A stretch of 64,000 nt of DNA from RBG-16-57-11 sp964503145 (lineage in GTDB: Bacteria; Chloroflexota; Anaerolineae; Anaerolineales; UBA4823). The notes under the pieces are model-generated. The model worked only from the letters and a program-made list of their open reading frames with translations, made no database searches and had not been told where the DNA came from. This document shows, piece by piece, positions 7,166-13,672 of this stretch (positions are counted from its first letter, which is position 1; each line of letters starts with the position of its first letter). Location of the stretch: contig CAZCYV010000016.1 in assembly GCA_964503145.1 (NCBI GenBank), positions 1 to 64,000 of the forward strand. Reading direction: 5' to 3'. The position numbers and the translations under genes are program-made.

Positions 7166-8050
7166 TTACATCAAGCCATAAGCCATCTTTGCCGCCCGCA
7201 GGGTATTCTGCATCAGCATGGCAATCGTCATCGGTCCGACCCCGCCCGGCACGGGGGTGATTGCGCTGGCAACCTCCTTGACCTCATCGAAATCCACGTC
7301 GCCCACCATGCGGCGGCCCTTGGGATGAGTGGGGTCTTCGATCTGGTTGATGCCAACGTCGATGACGACCGCGCCCGGCTTAACCCAGTCGCCCTTTACC
7401 ATTTTCGCTCGCCCCACGGCAGCGATCAACACATCTGCCTGGCGAACGATCCCCGGCAAGTCTCTGGAGCGCGAATGGCAGATGGTCACCGTGGCGTTCT
7501 CGCGCACCAGCAACAACGCCACCGGCATCCCCACGATATTCGAGCGCCCCAGGACAACGGCATTGGCGCCTTCCAGCTTGACGCCCAGCTTCTTGAGCAT
7601 CACGATACAGCCATAGGGGGTGCAGGGAACAAACAGTGGATCGCGCCCCTTCTGGGCCAACCGTCCAATATTGATGGGATGAAAACCATCAACGTCTTTT
7701 TCCAGGCTGATCTGGCGCAAGACGGCTTCCTCATCCAAATGCGAAGGGAGCGGCAATTGAACCAGTATGCCATGCACCGCCGGGTTGGCGTTCAACTCCT
7801 TCACCAGATTTTCGACCTCTTCTTGAGTGGCAGTCGCCTCGAGGTGATACCCAAAGGATTCCATCCCCAATTCGGCGCAAGTCTTCTGCTTTGTGCGCAC
7901 ATATTGCGCAGAATCAGGCCTTTCGCCCACCAAGACGGTAGCCAGCCCCGGCTTAGGCTTCCCCGCAGCCAACAACTCGGCGACCCCTGCAGCCACCTCG
8001 CGGCGGATCTCCTCGGCGATCGCTTTGCCATCGATGATTTGTGCTGTCAT
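7166..8050 (-). CDS. folD: Bifunctional methylene-THF dehydrogenase/methenyl-THF cyclohydrolase FolD
   Basis: A 294-residue cytosolic enzyme that interconverts 5,10-methylene-THF and 10-formyl-THF in one-carbon metabolism. The active-site segment with YVRTKQKTCAELG carries the catalytic Tyr and Lys. DVDGFHPINIGRLA, the NADP-binding VVLGRSNIVGMPVALLL and the C-terminal PGGVGPMTIAMLMQNT are all intact. Length is normal (about 285-300). The ATG follows an AAGGAG site. Confidence 0.97.
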   Translation of the reverse strand: MTAQIIDGKAIAEEIRREVAAGVAELLAAGKPKPGLATVLVGERPDSAQYVRTKQKTCAELGMESFGYHLEATATQEEVENLVKELNANPAVHGILVQLPLPSHLDEEAVLRQISLEKDVDGFHPINIGRLAQKGRDPLFVPCTPYGCIVMLKKLGVKLEGANAVVLGRSNIVGMPVALLLVRENATVTICHSRSRDLPGIVRQADVLIAAVGRAKMVKGDWVKPGAVVIDVGINQIEDPTHPKGRRMVGDVDFDEVKEVASAITPVPGGVGPMTIAMLMQNTLRAAKMAYGLM

Positions 8051-8097
8051 GGCTTTCTCCTTAAACTTTTCTGTTCTTTTTATTGGACGTTGTCCAA

Positions 8098-8126
8098 ATT
8101 ATCTCTGAAAAAACGCAGCGGGTCAA
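8098..8126 (-). promoter_or_regulatory. folD promoter with adjacent palindrome
   Basis: Minus strand: TTGACC (8126-8121), 17-nt spacer, GATAAT (8103-8098). Immediately downstream, over the expected transcription start, lies the dyad TTGGACGTTGTCCAA (8082-8096), a possible operator. Confidence 0.6.
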
Positions 8127-8189
8127 TGGACATATGTCACATTGAAGGCTTACCACCTTCCAAATCTTGCCACCCGCAGGCGCGGATTC

Positions 8190-9200
8190 TCACAACAGCG
8201 GCGCGCCCGGCAGTTCGGCATCTTCCATCAGGAGCACGAACCGGCGTTCGATTTCTGCAGCGATCGCCTCAGGGGATTTATCGCTCAACGGGACCTGACC
8301 CCCGGCCATCACGCCATGCCCGCCAGCCCGGCCCAGCCCAAAGATCAGTTTCTGGATCAACAACCCTGCATCGCTATCTGGCGAAGCGGTGCGCAGCGAA
8401 AGATAAAGTGTGGCGCCGTGGTATCCTAGACACAGCGCAGCCCGTGTATTCTCCAGCCGGATGAGCACATCCGCAAGCTCGGCTACAAAATCCGGCCGAT
8501 GCATCGCACCCAGATAAGAGACCACTGTGCGGTTGTAAACCCGGGCAGATTGCAGGCCGTTGGCGAACGCCAGGAAATATTCGCGCGGCAGGCCAGCCTG
8601 CTCCACCTGGCTCAACAAGCCACGATCGATTCGCGTCAACATCTTGAAATAAATTTCCTGGTCCAGCGCGGAGCTGCCGCGGGTCAGCCCGCGCGTATCG
8701 GTCTGGATACCATAAAAAATCGCCGTCGCCAGTTTGGAATCGGGCTCGATCCCAGCCGCATGCAGATACGAATATACGATGCTCGCGGTCGAACCAGCCT
8801 GCGTTTGGATATCGACATAACGCACGCGTGCCAGAGCGGAACGCAGCGGGTGATGATGATCAATGACAATCTGCGGGATGAATTCGGCTGGCAGGCTGTT
8901 GTTCCCCGCGCCGGGTTGGGTATCCACCAGGGCCACGCACGGGTATTCAGTCCAACTCCCGATTTCTTCGACAGGTCGCCATTCGGGCGTCAGCAGGCGC
9001 AACATCGCCTGATTCTCAGCGCGGGCGACCAGGCCGCTATAGGCCATCACAGAACCAATTCCCCAGGCTTGCTGGAGCAGATAAGCCAGAGTTTTACCCG
9101 AAGCCAGGGCGTCCGGGTCTGGATTGTCATGGGTCAATATCAGCACCGGTCCAGCGCCGACAGCAGCGCGCATCCGCTCCAACTTCTCTTGGCCGTCCAT
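8190..9200 (-). CDS. DHH-family phosphoesterase (NrnA-like)
   Basis: A 336-residue protein with a DHH domain then a DHHA1 domain. Metal-binding motifs are visible: LTHDNPDPDALASG near the N-terminus, VDTQPG, and VIDHHHP, the DHH motif itself. The C-terminal GRAGGHGVMAGGQVPL is the DHHA1 glycine-rich substrate loop. NrnA-type enzymes degrade short oligonucleotides and may hydrolyse pAp or cyclic dinucleotides; the substrate here is unknown. It is upstream of folD on the same strand but separated by a promoter, so it is probably its own unit. Confidence 0.85.
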   Translation of the reverse strand: MDGQEKLERMRAAVGAGPVLILTHDNPDPDALASGKTLAYLLQQAWGIGSVMAYSGLVARAENQAMLRLLTPEWRPVEEIGSWTEYPCVALVDTQPGAGNNSLPAEFIPQIVIDHHHPLRSALARVRYVDIQTQAGSTASIVYSYLHAAGIEPDSKLATAIFYGIQTDTRGLTRGSSALDQEIYFKMLTRIDRGLLSQVEQAGLPREYFLAFANGLQSARVYNRTVVSYLGAMHRPDFVAELADVLIRLENTRAALCLGYHGATLYLSLRTASPDSDAGLLIQKLIFGLGRAGGHGVMAGGQVPLSDKSPEAIAAEIERRFVLLMEDAELPGAPLL

Positions 9201-9235
9201 ATTGAAGATAGTTTACCACCTCCAGCCTGAATTTG

Positions 9236-9276
9236 ATCCAGAGGTGGTCTCATCCAGAGGCGGTTCTTGGTACAAT
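9236..9276 (+). promoter_or_regulatory. Extended -10 promoter with upstream direct repeats
   Basis: TTGGTACAAT places TACAAT at 9271-9276 with a TGG extended -10; no good -35 is seen. Just upstream, ATCCAGAGGTGGTCT (9236-9250) and ATCCAGAGGCGGTTCT (9252-9267) form a near-perfect tandem repeat covering the -35 region, as an operator or activator site might. It drives the lipoprotein-MBOAT-SGNH operon. Confidence 0.5.
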
Positions 9277-9345
9277 TAGCAGCGCCAAGCCAGCCTTGAG
9301 TGCTGGATTGGTTTCAATGACCACCTGCCTCAGCGAGGAAGAAGC

Positions 9346-9750
9346 GTGACAAGAAGAAAAGTAAGCCCATTGCATTGGATCATTCTACTCATCACAGCGT
9401 ACCTGGCCGGCTGCAGCGGGGCAGGCGACCAGGCTGCAAGAGCGGTCGAAAGATATCTTCAAGCCCTGGCAAACCGAGATCTCAATCAAATGGTCAGCCA
9501 CACCTGCGCTGCTTGGGAGGCGCAGGCCAGACAGGAATTCAATTCCTTCACCGCAGTCAAACTGGAGTTGAAGGATGTGAGCTGCAAGGTGATCGGACAA
9601 GACCAGTCCTTCAGCCTCGTCTCCTGCACCGGTTCGATTATCGCCAATTATGGCAATGAGGATTTGCAGATCGACGTCGCCGAACAGACCTTCCGGGTGA
9701 TCCAGGAAGCCGGCGATTGGCGCGTGTGCGGCTACCAAAGCTCACAGTAG
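9346..9750 (+). CDS. Small lipoprotein of unknown function
   Basis: A 134-residue exported lipoprotein. A basic N-terminus (MTRRKVSP), a hydrophobic core and the lipobox LAGC form a type II signal peptide. The mature part, including ARAVERYLQALANRDLNQM, resembles the NTF2-like fold of small lipoproteins, with paired cysteines (HTCAAW, DVSCKV, LVSCTG, WRVCGY) that could form disulfides. Start is GTG at 9346 after GAGGAAG. It is the first gene of the acyltransferase operon, 7 nt before the microprotein gene. Confidence 0.65.
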   Translation: MTRRKVSPLHWIILLITAYLAGCSGAGDQAARAVERYLQALANRDLNQMVSHTCAAWEAQARQEFNSFTAVKLELKDVSCKVIGQDQSFSLVSCTGSIIANYGNEDLQIDVAEQTFRVIQEAGDWRVCGYQSSQ

Positions 9751-9757
9751 AGCGGCT

Positions 9758-9886
9758 ATGTCAAAGCTTCTGCGAGGCATTTTCTCACGCGAAAATTTCT
9801 ACGCGCTGTTGCTTTGCCTGATCCTGATCGCCTTGTTGATCTTCACGGCAGACCAGGCGCCGCAGTGGATCTACCAGGGTTTCTGA
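9758..9886 (+). CDS. 42-residue membrane microprotein ending in WIYQGF (DltX-like)
   Basis: A short gene from ATG 9758 to TGA 9884-9886, directly abutting the MBOAT start at 9887. A positively charged N-terminus (MSKLLRGIFSRENFY) precedes one transmembrane helix (LLLCLILIALLIF), then a short outer tail ends QWIYQGF. In the Gram-positive Dlt pathway the microprotein DltX has the same plan, one helix and a C-terminal hexapeptide of the FIYNEF type whose Tyr carries the acyl group between DltB and DltD. The match of charge topology, C-terminal aromatic-Ile-Tyr-x-x-Phe and MBOAT partner supports an acyl-shuttle role by inference. Confidence 0.72.
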   Translation: MSKLLRGIFSRENFYALLLCLILIALLIFTADQAPQWIYQGF

Positions 9887-11356
9887 ATGAGCCTGGCTCA
9901 AATTCTGACGCTCAGCCTGGGCGCGCTGATGATCGGCTGGCTGGTTCCCTGGCGGTGGCGGATCTGGATCGTACTGGTCTCCAGCCTGCTGGCGATTTAT
10001 TGGCTTCAACCGTCTTCTCCCATCCGCAACATTGATTTCTGGTTGCCTACCACCTCGGTGGCATTGACGGTTTTTGTCTGGGCCGCTACTCAATCGCAGC
10101 GCAGCGCAAAAGCAAGCCGCCTGGTAGCCACAGGAATAGTGATCGTAGCCACCATCCTGGCGATCGGGTTAACACGCTATCTTGAGCCGCTTTGCTGCCT
10201 CACCCCCAGCCGACCTCCAGACCTGCTGCGCCTGGGTCTGGGGATGGCAGTTGCTGCGGGATTCATTGCCCTACCCTACCTCTTGCCGGCCAGAGGTAGA
10301 TTTTTCTCCTGGCTATCTCTGCTGCTGATCCTGACGATCTTCGTCATCCTGAAGACCCCTGCGCTGGCCTATCGGTTCAGCGAGATGCTGCGCGCCTGGA
10401 CCGGGCAGCCTATCGACCTGGCTAACGCAGCAGATCTGCCCTGGCTGGGATTTTCCTTCCTGGCCTTTCGGCTCCTGCACGTCCTGAGAGATTATCAGGC
10501 CGGGAAACTGCCCGCTTATTCGCTGGAAAGCTTCGTCGCCTATGCCATCTTCTTTCCGAGCTATATTTCCGGCCCAATCGATCGCTCTCAGCGCTGGATT
10601 GGCGAACTGCAGGACAACCTCGCCCAATCGCCAGGCAGCAAAGTGGAGCGGGAGCGCCGGGCGACAAACACCGTGGCGGGGTTGCAGCGCATCTTGATCG
10701 GCGCATTCAAAAAGTTCGTCCTGGCTGACAGTCTGGCTTTATTCGCCCTCAGCCCGCAAAATGCAGCCCAGACGACGGGCTCTCTGTGGATGTGGGTGCT
10801 GTTGCTGGGCTACACCCTGCGCATTTACTTTGACTTTTCTGGCTACACCGATATCGCCATCGGCCTGGGGCGCCTGATCGGCTTCCACCTGCCAGAAAAC
10901 TTCGACCGCCCCTACTTAAAACGCAACCTGACCGCCTTCTGGAATAGCTGGCATATCACCCTGGCGCAATGGCTGCGGGCCTATGTTTTCAACCCATTGA
11001 CCCGCGCCCTGCGGATGAAGTCGCGCAAGCTTCCCACCTGGCTGATCATCCTTATCGGGCAGGGTTGCACCATGGCGTTGATTGGGTTGTGGCACGGCAT
11101 CACCTGGAATTTCCTGATTTGGGGTTTGTGGCATGGCCTGGGACTGTTCGTGCACAACCGCTGGTCGGAGTGGAGCAGGGCGCGGCTGGAAATCAGCCCG
11201 CAGCAATCGCCGATCGGCGCAGTGATCGGCTTTGGAAGCTGGCTGGCGACGTTCCTGTTCGTCGCTTTAGGCTGGGTGTGGTTTGCCCTGCCCGATCCAG
11301 AGCTGGCCGCGCTGGTCTTTCGCAGGCTGTTCGGTTTTTCATCGCCGGGTTTTTAA
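9887..11356 (+). CDS. MBOAT-family O-acyltransferase (DltB/AlgI-like)
   Basis: A 489-residue multi-spanning membrane protein, close to the usual 400-520 residues. Conserved MBOAT blocks are FDFSGYTDIAIGLGRLIGF, FWNSWHITLAQWLR (about residue 350) and LIGLWHGITWNFLIW followed by GLWHGLG (about residue 400), which contains the catalytic His. The family moves acyl groups from a cytosolic thioester across the membrane for O-acylation of surface polymers. It directly follows the WIYQGF microprotein and precedes two SGNH genes. The donor is unknown because no DltA/DltC-like gene is in the window. Its own C-terminus (FGFSSPGF) lacks the shuttle Tyr. Confidence 0.9.
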   Translation: MSLAQILTLSLGALMIGWLVPWRWRIWIVLVSSLLAIYWLQPSSPIRNIDFWLPTTSVALTVFVWAATQSQRSAKASRLVATGIVIVATILAIGLTRYLEPLCCLTPSRPPDLLRLGLGMAVAAGFIALPYLLPARGRFFSWLSLLLILTIFVILKTPALAYRFSEMLRAWTGQPIDLANAADLPWLGFSFLAFRLLHVLRDYQAGKLPAYSLESFVAYAIFFPSYISGPIDRSQRWIGELQDNLAQSPGSKVERERRATNTVAGLQRILIGAFKKFVLADSLALFALSPQNAAQTTGSLWMWVLLLGYTLRIYFDFSGYTDIAIGLGRLIGFHLPENFDRPYLKRNLTAFWNSWHITLAQWLRAYVFNPLTRALRMKSRKLPTWLIILIGQGCTMALIGLWHGITWNFLIWGLWHGLGLFVHNRWSEWSRARLEISPQQSPIGAVIGFGSWLATFLFVALGWVWFALPDPELAALVFRRLFGFSSPGF

Positions 11357-11438
11357 GCGTTGCTAATGTGCAAACCGGGCTCGTGACATTAAAATTCAAA
11401 ACCGGGCTGATTAAGCGAAACGCCTCTGCCGATGCGAC

Positions 11439-12599
11439 ATGACCGCGACTAACTATCCTTCTGCGACGTTTGAGAATAATCTGCGCCTGGCGCGAAACGT
11501 GGCAGTTAAAGGAGTATTGCTGTTCCTGGCAGCAAACCTGGCCTTTGCCCTTTGGTATCCGCTGGATCCACTGGGACGTCTTTCCATTTACAACACCTTC
11601 GTACCAGGGCGCTTGCGCCTGCCCTATGCTGACGACCCGCAGAAATCCTACAGCTTGGGCACCTACTACCTGGAGGCGATGTTCGCCTCTCACGTCCTCA
11701 GCGCAGCGCCCAAACCCCCAGATGAATACCGCGTGATCATCATTGGCGACTCCTCGGCCTGGGGCTACCTGCTCACCCCTGAGCAGACCCTGGCGACATA
11801 TCTGAACGAGCGCCAGATCCAGTTGCCGGATGGCCGCAGGGCGCACTTCTACAATCTGGGATACCCGGTCATGTCGGTCACGAAGGACCTGTTGATCCTT
11901 TCATACGCCCTCCGTTATGAGCCCGATTTGATCCTCTGGCCGCTGACGCTCGAGTCTTTGCCTTATGACAAGCAACTTTATCATCCCTTGCTGCAGAACA
12001 ACCCTCAGCCGGTTCGGGCGCTCATCCGTACTTACAACCTGAACCTGGACCCCGATGACCCCGCACTGATTGAAATCGACTTTTGGGATCGAACCCTCGT
12101 CGGCTCGCGACGTCTGCTGGCGGACTGGGCGCGCCTGCAACTCTATGGCGTTGCCTGGGCGGCCACCGGCGTTGATCAGTACATTCCTGTCGACTTCCAG
12201 CCACGCCTGGAAGACCTGCCCGCCGACCTCGGCTTCCACGATTTGCAGCCGCCCAAACTGGAAGCTGCAGATCTGGCCCTCGATATCCTGGCGGCCGGGG
12301 TCTCCCTGGCAGGCCAAACCCCAATGTTGCTGATCAACGAGCCGATGTTCATCAGCCAGGGGGTTAACAGCGACGTGCGCTATAACTTCTATTACCCGCG
12401 CTGGGCCTATGATGATTATCGTGAAATACTGCAAAAAGCCTGCGCCGAGCGAGGCTGGCATTGTCTGGATTTGTGGGATGCCATACCGCCCGGCGAATTC
12501 ACCAACACCGCAGTCCACATGACCCCGGCCGGGACGGAACAATTCGCCGGGCTGATCGCGCCCGCCGTTATAGAACTGGCCTCCAAAAGTAAGGAGTGA
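11439..12599 (+). CDS. Membrane-anchored SGNH/GDSL-like protein (DltD-position transferase)
   Basis: A 386-residue protein with one N-terminal transmembrane helix (VKGVLLFLAANLAFALW) and an extracytoplasmic SGNH domain. Block I is RVIIIGDSSAWG (nucleophile Ser near residue 104) and the C-terminal His block is FTNTAVHMTPAG (about residue 360). The usual Asp three residues before the His is a Thr here, so the triad may differ. DltD, AlgJ and AlgX relatives take the acyl group from an MBOAT system and pass it to a polymer; that role is inferred from order (microprotein, MBOAT, SGNH). An 82-bp gap with a short direct repeat (AAACCGGGCT, 11372 and 11399) precedes it. Confidence 0.8.
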   Translation: MTATNYPSATFENNLRLARNVAVKGVLLFLAANLAFALWYPLDPLGRLSIYNTFVPGRLRLPYADDPQKSYSLGTYYLEAMFASHVLSAAPKPPDEYRVIIIGDSSAWGYLLTPEQTLATYLNERQIQLPDGRRAHFYNLGYPVMSVTKDLLILSYALRYEPDLILWPLTLESLPYDKQLYHPLLQNNPQPVRALIRTYNLNLDPDDPALIEIDFWDRTLVGSRRLLADWARLQLYGVAWAATGVDQYIPVDFQPRLEDLPADLGFHDLQPPKLEAADLALDILAAGVSLAGQTPMLLINEPMFISQGVNSDVRYNFYYPRWAYDDYREILQKACAERGWHCLDLWDAIPPGEFTNTAVHMTPAGTEQFAGLIAPAVIELASKSKE

Positions 12600-12622
12600 A
12601 CCGCCAGCAGACGTTCGGCTGT

Positions 12623-12628
12623 TAGAAT
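12623..12628 (+). promoter_or_regulatory. -10 element TAGAAT just ahead of the SGNH lipoprotein gene
   Basis: TAGAAT ends only 7 nt before the ATG at 12636 and there is no ribosome site, so any transcript from it would start at or next to the start codon. No clear -35. Confidence 0.35.
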
Positions 12629-12635
12629 GACGCTT

Positions 12636-13664
12636 ATGAGCAAAACCCTTCGACCGGTATTCATCACGTTGATACTTTCTATCCTTGCGGCCTGCAGCCA
12701 GCCGCCGCCGCCAGCCGCCGAAACCGCCATGTTTGGTGTTCAGCGCGTCACAGCAACCCCGACGAGCGAAACGCCACCGCAATCAAAGCCCAGCGCCACG
12801 CCAGCGGTCCCAACGCTCACGACCGGCGTTGAGGAGCTCACCACACCAACCAGCCCGCCCCTCTCGGCATCGCCCTCACCCACGCCCCCACCTGCCAGCC
12901 CGACGCCTCGTCCCACCCTGGCTCCAGAGGCGTGGAAGCAACTGCCGGTGGTCCCGGTAGTGAGCGACCGAGTAGTGGAAATCTATCAGCGCGGGCTGGC
13001 GGCTGGCAATAACCCACGCGCCTTTTCGAAGATCGGCGATTGCGGCAGCACCCCAGCGTGGTTCCTGGGCGATTTCGACCGCGGCCCCCGCTTTTACCGA
13101 CTGGGAGAGTATGACGAACTGTCCGCGGTCATCCAGGAGTTTCAAGGCTCCTACGACCGCACCAGCCTGGCGGCGCGCTCCGGCTTCAACGCCTCGGCGC
13201 TCTTCGTGCCGCTCTGGTCCGATCGCGCCTATTGCCTGGCCGGCGAGCCGCCGCTGGCCTGTGAGTACCGCGTTCACAAGCCTATCATTGCTTTCATTAT
13301 GCTAGGGACGAACGATGTGTGGCATCCAGAGGAATTCGAGCCGCAGATGCGCAAAATCATCGAGTTTTCGATCCAGAGCGGCGTGATCCCAATTCTGTCC
13401 ACCAAGGCAGATAATCAGGAAGGTGACCACAGCATCAATGCGGTGATCGCTCGCCTGGCCTGGGAGTATGAAATCCCCTTGTGGAATTTCTGGGCTGCGG
13501 TGCAATCGCTGCCCAATCATGGCCTACAGGAAGATCAGGCCCACCTGACCTGGGGGCGCAACCTGTTCGACGAGCCAGAAGCCCTGACCAAAGCCTGGCC
13601 GGTGCGCAATCTGACCGCTTTACAGGTTCTGAACGCTGTTTGGGAAAAAGTTACCGTTCGCTGA
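12636..13664 (+). CDS. SGNH-domain lipoprotein with GDC in block I
   Basis: A 342-residue lipoprotein: signal peptide with lipobox LAAC, a long Pro/Thr/Ser-rich linker (about residues 20-95), then an SGNH-like domain. Block I reads FSKIGDCGST, with Cys in place of the usual Ser (about residue 133). Block III is FIMLGTNDVW (about residue 224) and the last block DQAHLTWG (about residue 301) supplies the Asp-x-x-His. Transferase or esterase activity towards a surface polymer is inferred from its place after the MBOAT/SGNH pair. An ATG at 12627 would add three residues; neither start has a ribosome site. Confidence 0.7.
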   Translation: MSKTLRPVFITLILSILAACSQPPPPAAETAMFGVQRVTATPTSETPPQSKPSATPAVPTLTTGVEELTTPTSPPLSASPSPTPPPASPTPRPTLAPEAWKQLPVVPVVSDRVVEIYQRGLAAGNNPRAFSKIGDCGSTPAWFLGDFDRGPRFYRLGEYDELSAVIQEFQGSYDRTSLAARSGFNASALFVPLWSDRAYCLAGEPPLACEYRVHKPIIAFIMLGTNDVWHPEEFEPQMRKIIEFSIQSGVIPILSTKADNQEGDHSINAVIARLAWEYEIPLWNFWAAVQSLPNHGLQEDQAHLTWGRNLFDEPEALTKAWPVRNLTALQVLNAVWEKVTVR

Positions 13665-13672
13665 GCGGACAA

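Noticed and set aside
12685..12960. Small open frame overlapping the Pro/Thr linker of the SGNH lipoprotein
   Set aside because: Shadow frame arising from repetitive linker codons; the lipoprotein frame has a signal peptide and domain motifs.
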